The position numbers and the translations under genes were made by a program. From a virus: a stretch of DNA of 64,000 bases. The notes below the pieces were generated by a model. That model saw only the letters and a list, made by a program, of their open reading frames with translations. It was not told where the DNA came from and did no database searches. The stretch's first letter is position 1, and the number at the start of each line of letters is the position of its first letter. Shown here piece after piece: positions 31,730-40,430 of the stretch. The DNA is taken from positions 1 through 64,000 of the IMG/VR virus record IMGVR_UViG_3300042914_004291; one strand, written 5' to 3'.

Positions 31730-32495
31730 CCAGACCTGTTGCTGCTTTATGGATTATGGCCCATTTGGCAACAAATAAATATGCTTTGTCATTGATGTCT
31801 GGTTTGATCTTCAGCAGTCTGACGATTTGTTCTTTGAAAGGCCACATAAAGTAATATTCGCCGTTGCTATAATGAACAGCCAACGCTTCAATATAGTTCT
31901 CTGGAATTTCTTCCCCCGTCCTGTTGCCATAGACAATCTTCTTCACGAAAGATACATCAGATCTATTGGCTCTGAGCTCAAACCATGCTCTGAATGGTGC
32001 TGGGATTGGCGCCAAGAAAAGGAGCGAGAGAAGAAGCCAGAGCCAGCTTGCATTCTGAAAGATTATTGCGGTCAAAACACCAACCGGTGCCAACAGCGCG
32101 AGAACTTGTGGGAACAGATATGCCATTGAAAATATCAGATTCCCCAACTTCTTCCTGTCAAACGCATGAATTGTTTCATGCATCAAGATTTGCAAGAGTT
32201 GCACGTCGCTCATCTGATCAACTACGGCAACAGGTGCATAGATCGTGTTTCCAATGATAGTGAAGAAGTGCGTCATGAATCGTGGGCTGAGCTTTGTGTT
32301 GATAAAGAACCAGCCAACTGAGCGCATTAGCCAGCTTGACTCTTTGTTCTTTAAAATCAACTCAATGCCCTGAGACGTCTTCAGGTCTTGGAGAAATCTG
32401 TTGCAAGAACGATATCTCTGGTCATCGAGCACCAGGATGCCTGTTGAGGCATCCACAGTGACGCTAGGATTAATTTTAAGAGCTTGACTGGCCAT
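31704..32495 (-). CDS. membrane-anchored zincin-like metallopeptidase
   Basis: About 263 residues with the zinc signature LMHETIHAFDRK (HETIH, about residues 107-111). Two closely spaced hydrophobic helices follow (IFSMAYLFPQVLALLAPVGVL and WLWLLLSLLFLAPIP). A downstream FELRANRSD contains the candidate third ligand Glu. The layout (HExxH, then a membrane hairpin, then ExxAN/RxxD) is that of M48-like or TM-zincin peptidases. The start at 32495 is favoured by a near-perfect Shine-Dalgarno GAGGTGAT 6 nt upstream, the best in the window. Confidence 0.6.
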   Translation of the reverse strand: MASQALKINPSVTVDASTGILVLDDQRYRSCNRFLQDLKTSQGIELILKNKESSWLMRSVGWFFINTKLSPRFMTHFFTIIGNTIYAPVAVVDQMSDVQLLQILMHETIHAFDRKKLGNLIFSMAYLFPQVLALLAPVGVLTAIIFQNASWLWLLLSLLFLAPIPAPFRAWFELRANRSDVSFVKKIVYGNRTGEEIPENYIEALAVHYSNGEYYFMWPFKEQIVRLLKIKPDINDKAYLFVAKWAIIHKAATGLDVSVSFYQ

Positions 32496-32510
32496 TTCTA
32501 TCACCTCGTA

Positions 32511-32532
32511 GCTGCCATTGTTTGGTGGCAGC
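32511..32532 (-). terminator. hairpin after the VWA gene
   Basis: GCTGCCA and TGGCAGC form a 7-bp stem with an 8-nt loop, 51 nt past the VWA stop codon and just ahead of the zincin ribosome site. There is no U-tract, so it may be an RNA-stability or attenuation element rather than a true terminator. Confidence 0.3.
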
Positions 32533-32582
32533 CAACGATTAACTAACGGCCAAGGAATTGATCTCTGGATATTTCTAGAAGC

Positions 32583-34013
32583 TCAGCCGACATGGCGGCG
32601 AACTTGCTCGCCGCTGCCCATTCGAATGACAAGATCACCTGGACGGACTGTTTCCATGGTGCCACCCGGAGTGACGAGCCAAAGAATCGGGGTCTTGCAG
32701 TGCTTCATCTTTGGAGCATAACCATCCGTGACAACCACGGCACCGGAATACTTGTTCTTGTTCTGTAGATCATTGAGATAGTCCGCAACACAATCAAAGT
32801 CGGTGCCACCACAGCGAGTACGAAGCCATTTGAAACCAGAACCACGCTTCACGGTGTGAAATGAGCCCTCATCAATTGACGTGTCAAAGTTCATGATGTC
32901 AATCTGACCAGTGCGAGAACAGTTGAGCCCCTCTGCTAGACCGCGGGCAACGTCATCATCTCCCATACTGCCAGACTGGTCAATGAACCAGACAATTTGC
33001 GCAATCTCATCGCGACGTGTTCCAGGCATCTTGTACGGAGCCCGCTTGTTTACACGGCGCATTGTGCTCACCGGGTCGAGCGCACGGGTTTTCGCATGAA
33101 ACATCTTGAGAACCGCACGCCAGTCAACCTCGGAGCGCAGATACTCATCGATTGCTTTCTGCATATCAGCCGAGACAGAGCCCCACTGGTTGGCGCTGCG
33201 CGCATGAGTTGCGGCCTCGCGAATCATACCGCGAATTTCCTCAGAGATCACATCCTCCATGTCTGGATCAACACCCCAGCTAGAGTGATCATCCATGGAT
33301 CCATAGCCAAAACCCATCTGCGCACCAGGAGATTGATCTTGCAACTCACGCAGCTTCTTCATGTAGAAGTCGCTTGACTGCAATGCTGGGAAGCTTGCGA
33401 TCAGGTCGCGGAACTTCTTTGCATGCTCAATCTCAGCCGCAGTTGGCTTACGCTTCTCGCCATCTTCATCGGCCTCTTCCTCCTTCTCCGCAAGCATACG
33501 GCCCGGGAGAAGTGTGAACCCTGGAAGACGAAGAGCATCCACTTCCTTGAGCTTGCCACTCTGGTCGTGGTCAATGAGGCTGTTGATCGCAAGGTCTGTT
33601 GCAATGTTCCAAAGTTTGGCCTGCTCGCGGACAGCTTTGCGGTCGGCAATGTGAGCAAGCGCTACGTGAAACAGCTCGTGCATCATCACGCCAATGCGCT
33701 GCTTGTGCGTCATCCCCAGAAAGAAATGACGGTTGATGAACATCGTGACACGTGGCATGCGATCCGCGCGGTGCTTTGTTGCGCCAACAGCAGCAGTTGG
33801 CATGTTCTTCTCATCGTCCGTATAAACCTTTGGAATGCGCATCGAAAGGATTGCAAGGAATGGTTCACTCAGGCTGATTGCGCCAATAACTTTGTCCATG
33901 ACGTCTTGGAAGCTCTCGGTGGAAAGCCTTCCGTCTGCGATGATCTGACTTACTGTACGATTGTCCACTTTTTTGCTTTCTGGTTGAATGTTTGATGAGG
34001 TGTAGGGTGACAC
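32583..34013 (-). CDS. VWA-like metallopeptidase-domain protein (DUF2201 type), MoxR partner
   Basis: A 476-residue protein. The N-terminal domain carries the zincin motif VMMHELFHVALAHI (HELFH 112-116). A charged linker (175-200) follows, then a C-terminal von Willebrand A domain with the MIDAS start IDQSGSMGDDD (345-350) and a later VVVTDGYAP. This is the DUF2201 architecture, which in bacteria is encoded next to MoxR ATPases. The start codon is GTG (34013), 25 nt downstream of the -10 box at 34039. Predicted to work with the divergent MoxR gene as a chaperone or remodelling complex. Confidence 0.8.
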   Translation of the reverse strand: MSPYTSSNIQPESKKVDNRTVSQIIADGRLSTESFQDVMDKVIGAISLSEPFLAILSMRIPKVYTDDEKNMPTAAVGATKHRADRMPRVTMFINRHFFLGMTHKQRIGVMMHELFHVALAHIADRKAVREQAKLWNIATDLAINSLIDHDQSGKLKEVDALRLPGFTLLPGRMLAEKEEEADEDGEKRKPTAAEIEHAKKFRDLIASFPALQSSDFYMKKLRELQDQSPGAQMGFGYGSMDDHSSWGVDPDMEDVISEEIRGMIREAATHARSANQWGSVSADMQKAIDEYLRSEVDWRAVLKMFHAKTRALDPVSTMRRVNKRAPYKMPGTRRDEIAQIVWFIDQSGSMGDDDVARGLAEGLNCSRTGQIDIMNFDTSIDEGSFHTVKRGSGFKWLRTRCGGTDFDCVADYLNDLQNKNKYSGAVVVTDGYAPKMKHCKTPILWLVTPGGTMETVRPGDLVIRMGSGEQVRRHVG

Positions 34014-34038
34014 ACAGCCGTTTGACGACTTCCAAAAA

Positions 34039-34067
34039 ACCCTAGCAAGGATCTAGAACGTTGTCAA
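34039..34067 (-). promoter_or_regulatory. sigma70-like promoter for the VWA gene
   Basis: Minus strand: TTGACA, 17 bp, TAGGGT. Together with 34163-34191 it forms a divergent promoter pair within the 240-bp gap between the VWA and MoxR genes. Confidence 0.6.
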
Positions 34068-34162
34068 GTCCATGATCGGTCACGCCATGCGAAGACTCCT
34101 TTATCGATCGTGCGTACGCGAGTATTAACCAAACAATCACGCGATGCTGTGCTCCGGAGTTC

Positions 34163-34191
34163 TTGACAACCTTCGAAGGGTCTGCTAGAAC
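34163..34191 (+). promoter_or_regulatory. sigma70-like promoter for the MoxR gene
   Basis: TTGACA, 17 bp, TAGAAC. A leader of about 55 nt follows, with AAGGA upstream of the ATG at 34254. Confidence 0.65.
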
Positions 34192-34253
34192 CATGACTGT
34201 TCGACGGCACGGTGCCTCGACAGAACAACCCTACACAGAAGGATTAGAACACG

Positions 34254-35483
34254 ATGATTTCTCTCAACATGACTGCTACTCTCAACCTCATCGCCTGCCT
34301 CGGTACCGACCGCGCAATCCTGCTTGCTGGTCGCCACGGCATCGGCAAGTCTGAGGCTGTATATCAGGCGGCAGCACTTCGCCGCAATGACATCTACAAG
34401 GACCGCGCAGTCTGCGAGGCCGTTTCGGTTCGTCTCAAGAACGATCCCGGCTTTATCCGCGGAATGAAGAACTGGCTGGAGGAGAATGAGCTTCCCGATG
34501 GTTATCCTGCCGGGGTTTGGTACTACGAGATGGGTGTGCCCGTCGTCGAGCGCCGCCTCTCGCAGATGACCGAGGGCGACATCTGCGGCCTTCCCTTCGA
34601 GGGCGTGTTCGGCGGCACCACGTTCCGCGCAGTTGAGTGGCTGACCGCTGCCGTTGAATACCCCGTCGTGCTCTTCCTCGACGAGCTCAACCGTGCGATC
34701 AAAGGTGTCGAGCAGGCAACCTTCCAGCTAGCTGACTCGAAAGCGTTCGACGGTGTGCGCCTTCACGATGGTTCACAGGTGATTGTTGCGTGCAACATCG
34801 GCAACGACTACGAGGTGAGCACACTGGACCCCGCGGCGCTTTCTCGCTATGCCTCGGTGGAGCTTCGTCCTTCGACTGCGGAGTTCGTGACGTATGCTCG
34901 TCGGAAAGGTGCGGGCGTGATCGCAGGATTCATTGGAGCGAACCCGGGTTTGCTTGAGTCGGATCGATCCGAATCGTGGAAAAAGACGCCAGACCGTCGT
35001 GCATGGCTTAACCTGCACAAAGAACTTGAGCGTACCGGCCTGTACAAGACGCCAGAGACTGCGCTGTTCATGCATGTCGTGGGTGCAATGGTTGGACAGG
35101 AGGCGGCGTCACAGTTCCAGCGCTATGCTACCGATGCGCTCAAGGACGTGAAAATCGAGGAAATCCTGAGCGATTGGCCTTCGGCAAAAGGTCGAGTGGA
35201 CAATGGTTCTCGTGATGAGGTCCACTGTCGATACATCGATTCGGCCCAGAAGCTTCAGGCTTACATCAAGAAGCACGTGCTGACCGATGCTGAGGCGAAG
35301 AACTTCGCTGGCTTCTTCAACGATGCTCCTGCCGAGGTTTCTACCTCGCTCTGGACGGCTCTGACGGTGGCAAAGGGCGATTCCAAGTCTGGCAGCATCA
35401 GTCTGCCAAACATCGCCAAGGTGTTCCCTCTCGTGAGCGACAAGGTCATGACTGTCACAGATTCCAAACCAAAGAAGAAGTGA
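34254..35483 (+). CDS. MoxR-family AAA+ ATPase
   Basis: A 409-residue AAA+ protein: Walker A GRHGIGKS (26-33), a MoxR-type insertion with VVERRLSQMTEGDICGLPF (97-115), Walker B VVLFLDELNRA (138-148, DE 143-144), a sensor-1 region IVACNIGNDY and LDPAALSRY with the likely arginine finger. MoxR ATPases act with VWA proteins to load cofactors or remodel complexes. The DUF2201 protein is encoded divergently next door. Base composition is clearly G+C richer than most of the window (the line at 34561 is 41 of 60 G/C), suggesting recent acquisition or strong codon selection. A strong terminator follows. Confidence 0.85.
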   Translation: MISLNMTATLNLIACLGTDRAILLAGRHGIGKSEAVYQAAALRRNDIYKDRAVCEAVSVRLKNDPGFIRGMKNWLEENELPDGYPAGVWYYEMGVPVVERRLSQMTEGDICGLPFEGVFGGTTFRAVEWLTAAVEYPVVLFLDELNRAIKGVEQATFQLADSKAFDGVRLHDGSQVIVACNIGNDYEVSTLDPAALSRYASVELRPSTAEFVTYARRKGAGVIAGFIGANPGLLESDRSESWKKTPDRRAWLNLHKELERTGLYKTPETALFMHVVGAMVGQEAASQFQRYATDALKDVKIEEILSDWPSAKGRVDNGSRDEVHCRYIDSAQKLQAYIKKHVLTDAEAKNFAGFFNDAPAEVSTSLWTALTVAKGDSKSGSISLPNIAKVFPLVSDKVMTVTDSKPKKK

Positions 35484-35511
35484 TCCCTAGCTGACTGTCG
35501 GTAGTCAGCCC

Positions 35512-35548
35512 AAGGCCAGGAAACTAAAACGTTTCCTGGCCTTTTGTG
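35512..35548 (+). terminator. intrinsic terminator after the MoxR gene
   Basis: AAGGCCAGGAAAC pairs perfectly with GTTTCCTGGCCTT (13 bp) across a 6-nt loop, followed by TTTTGTGTTT. The clearest intrinsic terminator in the window. A smaller hairpin (CTGACT/AGTCAG, 35491-35508) precedes it. Confidence 0.85.
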
Positions 35549-35556
35549 TTTCTGCC

Positions 35557-35585
35557 TTGACATGGTTTTTTCATATTTGTATCTT
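35557..35585 (+). promoter_or_regulatory. sigma70-like promoter for the dut operon
   Basis: TTGACA, 17 bp, TATCTT, then 10 nt to the ATG at 35596. It begins right after the terminator U-tract, so the transcription units are cleanly separated. Predicted near-leaderless. Confidence 0.7.
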
Positions 35586-35595
35586 CATGTTAGTC

Positions 35596-36093
35596 ATGAA
35601 GAAGACCACATCAACCATCATAAAACTCAAAGTTCTTCCGGAATATAATAATCTAGATTTCGCAGCGCCGACACAAGCCAAACCTGGAGATGCTGGGTTT
35701 GATATTGTTTCTGCTGTGGATATGCGCATTCATCCAGGTCGTGTTTATGTGGTTGCAACACCATTTATTCTTGCAGACGCACCAAACTACTTGCCGGATG
35801 GAAGTGACTATTATATCAAAGTCAACAGCCGCTCAGGCATGGCCGCAAAAAACGGCATATATCCAATCACTGGCACAATAGACAAAGGATATCGCGGCCA
35901 GATCAAAATTATCTTGACAATGGCTGAACAGGGCCATGGTGTTGAGAAACGTTATGTTGATATTTCACGCGGCGATCGGATCGCGCAGCTTGTTGTACAC
36001 AAGATCGAGGCAGACAATCTCAGGTTTGAATTGACTGATGAGGTTGTCGAGACTGTTCGCGGTGATTCTGGCTTTGGATCATCTGGGAAATGA
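35596..36093 (+). CDS. dut: dUTPase (trimeric type)
   Basis: A 165-residue dUTP diphosphatase with all five motifs: AGFDI, SRSGMAAK, GTIDKGYRGQIKI, GDRIAQLVV and RGDSGFGSSG. It lowers dUTP and makes dUMP for thymidylate synthase, which is also encoded here. I start at the ATG at 35596 (MKKTT); 35587 is an alternative, but it lies 1 nt after the -10 box and would precede the start of transcription. It is the first gene of an operon whose next two genes overlap by ATGA. Confidence 0.92.
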   Translation: MKKTTSTIIKLKVLPEYNNLDFAAPTQAKPGDAGFDIVSAVDMRIHPGRVYVVATPFILADAPNYLPDGSDYYIKVNSRSGMAAKNGIYPITGTIDKGYRGQIKIILTMAEQGHGVEKRYVDISRGDRIAQLVVHKIEADNLRFELTDEVVETVRGDSGFGSSGK

Positions 36094-36650
36094 CGTTGGA
36101 TCCAATGACATTATCTTTCGGTCAGTTGGTCGACCAGCCCGGTGGTACATTGGTTTATACTACTGGCGATGGAAGCCTCACATTCGATGAGCGCCTTGCG
36201 GGACCACATTCACAGCCAGTCTGGGGATATTCTGAGGAAACATTAGATCTTATCTTGAACTTTCACAGGAGGGAGAGATTCCAGGCATATTTCCCAGGAT
36301 GGTGGGAGCGGAAGAATTCACAAAGACAATCCGGGTTCCACAACGTGAATTCTCAGATAACACCCACAGAACCATTAGGTTTGTTATTGAACAGAATATA
36401 CCTTCACGTAAACGGGACTGATATTCATTCGGATTTTTGTGCTGGAGACTGTGTGTTTGTTGAAATGCTCATTGAAGGCAAAGTCGAGTTCGTGAGGCTG
36501 AATGCCTTTAACTTCTTCAGAAAAATGACAATGATTGACGCGTTTGGGAAATACGACCATGAAAAACAAAACACAACCGAAGCAGAAAAGCTGATGATTG
36601 ACATGAATGTCTACGAGCTGTTTCGATCCTCAAGGCTGGTGTTGCAATGA
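36090..36650 (+). CDS. hypothetical protein between dut and FEN nuclease
   Basis: A 186-residue protein with no recognised family. Aromatic-rich middle (FQAYFPGWWERK) and several beta strands. It is tied to both neighbours by ATGA overlaps, so it is made with dUTPase and the nuclease. Probably a replication or nucleotide-related accessory protein by context only. Confidence 0.6.
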   Translation: MTLDPMTLSFGQLVDQPGGTLVYTTGDGSLTFDERLAGPHSQPVWGYSEETLDLILNFHRRERFQAYFPGWWERKNSQRQSGFHNVNSQITPTEPLGLLLNRIYLHVNGTDIHSDFCAGDCVFVEMLIEGKVEFVRLNAFNFFRKMTMIDAFGKYDHEKQNTTEAEKLMIDMNVYELFRSSRLVLQ

Positions 36651-37711
36651 AAACTGTGTTAATCGTCGACTCCTTGAATGTCTTCATCAGGCACTTCATG
36701 GTGTCTGAGGCAATGAACTCTGTTGGTGAGATGGTTGGAGGTGCTCTTGGGTTTGTTGGGAGCATTGGATCAGTGATTGGTCAATTGAAACCTAATGCTG
36801 TGGTAGTTGTCTGGGAGAAGGGTGGTGCAAGTTCGCGGCGGAAATCCATCTACCCTCAATACAAAGCAAACAGGGCAGCAGGCGGCAACAATCCAGCCAT
36901 GGCTGAGATGTCTTACCGGGGCGATGGTAAGTTCAGACCGGCTGTGGATAAAACAAACAAGGTGTTCCAGATCCAACTGTGCACCAAGTTGCTGAAGTGT
37001 TTGCCAGTGTGTCAGTTATATGTTGAGAACACCGAAGCAGACGACATCATTGCTTATCTGACAACGCAGAGGTTTGGAAACAGAGAAGAACCGATTCGCA
37101 GGATCATCATGTCTAGCGACAAAGACTTTTATCAGTTGTTGGAAGATGACAATGTAAGGATCTATGACCCCGCCAGAAAGATCTTGATCGACAAAGACTA
37201 CGTTGAAACAAACTTCGGTGTCACTCCCAGGAATATAACACTGGCCAGATCTGTGATTGGGGATCCGTCAGACAATCTAGATGGTGTTGATGGGATTGGT
37301 TTCAAAACTATCAGCAAGAGAATGCCAGAGTTCATGGATCGCAGCGTTGACCTTGATGCTGAATGGCTTGAAGAGAAATGCAAAGAGTCTCTGAATGAGA
37401 TTGCCGCGGCAAAACCGAAGAAGAAAGCACCGGCCTGTTTTGGTGACATCGTTGAGAACATTGACGTTGTGAAGAGAAACTGGAAGCTGATGTATCTTGG
37501 CGGTACAAATGCGTTAGCTGCATCACAGATCTCTCAGATTGATGGGAAATTGGATGAATGGAACCAGAATCCAAACGCTCAGAGGTACGACAAGCTGCTA
37601 TTTATGCAAGAACTTTTGCGTGCAAACATCCCATTCACTTCCAGCTTAGAAACCTGCCTGGAGTCCATGCTGACGCTGGCAAGGAACACAAAGACATTCA
37701 TTTACGAATAG
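36647..37711 (+). CDS. FEN-type 5'-3' exonuclease / RNase H
   Basis: A 354-residue protein of the flap endonuclease family, as in T4 RNase H and the Pol I 5' nuclease. LIVDSLNVFIRHF carries the first acidic residue. YVENTEADDIIAYL, IIMSSDKDFYQLL and IGDPSDNLDGVDGIGFKT are the acidic cluster and helix-hairpin-helix. It would remove RNA primers and flaps, complementing the polymerase, which has no nuclease domain of its own. A Lys/Pro-rich loop lies near residues 255-265. Confidence 0.85.
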   Translation: MKTVLIVDSLNVFIRHFMVSEAMNSVGEMVGGALGFVGSIGSVIGQLKPNAVVVVWEKGGASSRRKSIYPQYKANRAAGGNNPAMAEMSYRGDGKFRPAVDKTNKVFQIQLCTKLLKCLPVCQLYVENTEADDIIAYLTTQRFGNREEPIRRIIMSSDKDFYQLLEDDNVRIYDPARKILIDKDYVETNFGVTPRNITLARSVIGDPSDNLDGVDGIGFKTISKRMPEFMDRSVDLDAEWLEEKCKESLNEIAAAKPKKKAPACFGDIVENIDVVKRNWKLMYLGGTNALAASQISQIDGKLDEWNQNPNAQRYDKLLFMQELLRANIPFTSSLETCLESMLTLARNTKTFIYE

Positions 37712-37760
37712 TCACTTGGCAAAGTTTAATGGCCGGGATACACTTGCCAGACAACAAACT

Positions 37761-39389
37761 ATGCAAGATATCACAGACGCCTCAAGCAAGATTCTTCAAA
37801 AAAACCAAGGGAATGAGACTGACCTGTTGATTGCGGCTGTCGCAGCAAAAGCAACTGCGAAGTCTTCTTCGCAAACAACGAACATGTTTGAATCAAGCCT
37901 CACAAAGATCAAAGAAAAACAAATGACAACAGCCACCAAGCAAGAAAACGACCCGGCCAATCAAGAAGTTGAAACATCGGAGAAACCCGGTTTTGCATCG
38001 TTCGGCCGACCATTCCAGGAAAATGTGTGCGTCGCTCTTCTGACCGATCAGAACTGGGCAACGGGGTTCGCCGAGGTGTTCAACGTTGATGAATGCCTTG
38101 AAATGAGACACCTGAAGTACGTTTCAAAACAGTGGATCAAATACTACAAAACATACCGTGAGTGGCCAAGCCTCGACTTGCTCAAAACAATCATTGGCGA
38201 TGACTTGAAACACTCGGCCGACGTTGTACTCAAGGCACAGTCGATCAACTTCATTGACAAACACGTGATCGGCGCAACCTCTTTCAACGATCTACCTTGG
38301 GTCAAAGAAAGGGCGATGAGTTTCTGCCGCCAACAACTCATGAAGAAAGCTCTGAGTGAGTCGCTCGACTTGATTCAGAGTGAGAAATACGATCTGGTCG
38401 TCAAACGAATGAAAGAAGCTTTGTCTTCTGGGATGACCACGACAGTTGGCCACCTTTACAACTCAGAGCCAGAAATGCGTTACAGCAAGACATACAGAAA
38501 CATTGTCACAACTGGTATCGGTAAACTGAATGAGATTCTTCAAGGAGGTCTTGGTGGTGGCGAGATCGGTATCATCGTTGCTCCTACTTCTGTTGGCAAG
38601 TCGCACGTTTTGACACACCTGGGTTCTGCCGCGATCAGTGTAGGGCTTAACGTGTTTCACTATTCATTTGAGCTCTCAGAACGTTACGTTGGTGTGCGCT
38701 ATGACAGCAACCTAGTCGACATTGATAGCAATGAATGTCACGAGCACTTGGATGAAATCAAAGACTTCGTCGAGAAGAACAAAGACAATCTAGGTCAGCT
38801 TGTGATCAAAGAGTTTCCGCCGCGGTCAAAAACTGTTAACGACATCAGAATGCACATTGACAAGATGCTGATGAAGGGCATCCGTCCAAACCTGATCATT
38901 GTTGACTATGCCAGCTTGCTGCGCTCAACAGAGAAATCAGACCTCATGCGACATGAGATGCAGTTCGTGATCCAAGAGCTCAGAGCATTGGCCAAAGAAC
39001 TCAACGTGCCACTCTGGACAGCGCTCCAGGCAAACCGCAGCGGCGCCAAAGCAGAGTTTGTGGATATGACTGACCTATCCGAGAGCTACGGGCAAGCCGG
39101 TGAAGCCGACGTGATCCTTGGCCTCCAGAGAACAAAAGAACAAAAGCAGAGAGGTACGGGCAGTCTCTACATCGCAAAGAACAGACTAGGAACGGACGGT
39201 CACCACTGGCTTGTTAAACTAAACACCGCAAGATCCTTCATCCAGGTCATGACCGATGAAGAGCTGGATGCCGAGCAAGTTGAGCAAGAAGTCGTGAAGG
39301 AAAAAACAAAGATCGACAGCATGCATGCCTTCAAGGATTCGATGAAAGAAGTCAAGAAGCGCTATGGTCTGCAATCTCCAGCGTTCTGA
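37761..39389 (+). CDS. DnaB-type replicative helicase
   Basis: About 542 residues. The N-terminal part (about 90-160) resembles the DnaB N-domain. The C-terminal RecA fold has Walker A IVAPTSVGKS (about 273-282), a long linker hexamer region, and LIIVDYASLL as Walker B, then QANRSG and NRLGTDG near the arginine finger. It unwinds the fork ahead of the polymerase and pairs with the prim-pol primase. The frame extends upstream to a TTG at 37716. I chose the first ATG; ATG 37923 is also possible since the first 55 residues are low-complexity. Confidence 0.82.
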   Translation: MQDITDASSKILQKNQGNETDLLIAAVAAKATAKSSSQTTNMFESSLTKIKEKQMTTATKQENDPANQEVETSEKPGFASFGRPFQENVCVALLTDQNWATGFAEVFNVDECLEMRHLKYVSKQWIKYYKTYREWPSLDLLKTIIGDDLKHSADVVLKAQSINFIDKHVIGATSFNDLPWVKERAMSFCRQQLMKKALSESLDLIQSEKYDLVVKRMKEALSSGMTTTVGHLYNSEPEMRYSKTYRNIVTTGIGKLNEILQGGLGGGEIGIIVAPTSVGKSHVLTHLGSAAISVGLNVFHYSFELSERYVGVRYDSNLVDIDSNECHEHLDEIKDFVEKNKDNLGQLVIKEFPPRSKTVNDIRMHIDKMLMKGIRPNLIIVDYASLLRSTEKSDLMRHEMQFVIQELRALAKELNVPLWTALQANRSGAKAEFVDMTDLSESYGQAGEADVILGLQRTKEQKQRGTGSLYIAKNRLGTDGHHWLVKLNTARSFIQVMTDEELDAEQVEQEVVKEKTKIDSMHAFKDSMKEVKKRYGLQSPAF

Positions 39390-39461
39390 GCATGGTAGAG
39401 TCATTGCCTGTCAGTCAGTTATAGTAGCGATCAGTTTACTTACTCAGACTCAAAGAACATC

Positions 39462-40430
39462 ATGCTAACCGAAGGAAGACAAACATATAAACCGTTCTCA
39501 TACGACCCCGCCTACGACTTCTGGCTCAAGCAGCAGCAAGCACACTGGTTACCTTCCGAGGTCCAGATGAGCTCCGACATACAAGATTGGTCTGAGTCTG
39601 GGACTCTGACTGAAATAGAGAAGAATGTTGTTGGTGGTGTCCTGAAAGGCTTCATTCAAACAGAACTCGTGGTCAACGACTATTGGACCGGCCATGTTGC
39701 CAAATGGTTCCCGCACCCAGAGATCGTGATGATGGCAGGCGCCTTTGGTTCATTTGAAGGAATCCATACAATTGGATACGCTTTCTTGAATGACACCCTG
39801 GGACTCAAGGACTATGATGCATTCCTTGCCGAACCGACAGCCAAGGCGAAGATTGATAGATTGGTTGATATCAACGCCAAAGAAGCCAGCCGTGAAGACG
39901 TCGCCAAATCGCTTGCCGTGTTCTCTGGATTTGTTGAAGGAGTCTCGCTGTTCTCCAGCTTTGCTATCTTGTTCAACTTCTCAAGGTTCAATAAACTCAA
40001 AGGAGTTGGTCAGATCATTTCATGGTCAGTCAGAGATGAAAGTTTACATTCACAAGCTGGATGTTGGCTGTTCAGAGAATTCATCAAAGAAAATCCGGAC
40101 CTCTGGACAGATGAGCTCAAGAAATCGATTTATCAAGCTGCAAGAGACACAATTGCCTTGGAAGATGATTTCATTGACAATGTGTTCTCTGGTGGTGAGA
40201 TTGAGGGGATCACTGCATATGACGTGAAACAGTTCATCAGGTTCAGAGCAAACACCAAACTTGGTGAGTTGGGGTTGAAGATGAACTGGAAGAACATTGA
40301 CATGGAAGCACTGGAGAGGATGGCGTGGTTTGATTCAATGACGTCAGGTGTTGAACACACGGACTTCTTTGCGCAGAAGGTCACTGCATATTCCAAAGGA
40401 CATATGGATTTCTCAAAGATCTGGGATTGA
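39462..40430 (+). CDS. nrdB: class I ribonucleotide reductase, beta subunit
   Basis: A 322-residue NrdB. Metal ligands are visible: E69 in QTELV, E99 and H102 in FEGIHTIGY, E159 in FVEGVS, and E193 and H196 in RDESLHSQ. Y106 is in the radical position (ExxHxxxY). It generates the radical for the alpha subunit encoded immediately downstream, with start and stop overlapping (TTGA). It supplies dNTPs for phage replication. Confidence 0.93.
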   Translation: MLTEGRQTYKPFSYDPAYDFWLKQQQAHWLPSEVQMSSDIQDWSESGTLTEIEKNVVGGVLKGFIQTELVVNDYWTGHVAKWFPHPEIVMMAGAFGSFEGIHTIGYAFLNDTLGLKDYDAFLAEPTAKAKIDRLVDINAKEASREDVAKSLAVFSGFVEGVSLFSSFAILFNFSRFNKLKGVGQIISWSVRDESLHSQAGCWLFREFIKENPDLWTDELKKSIYQAARDTIALEDDFIDNVFSGGEIEGITAYDVKQFIRFRANTKLGELGLKMNWKNIDMEALERMAWFDSMTSGVEHTDFFAQKVTAYSKGHMDFSKIWD

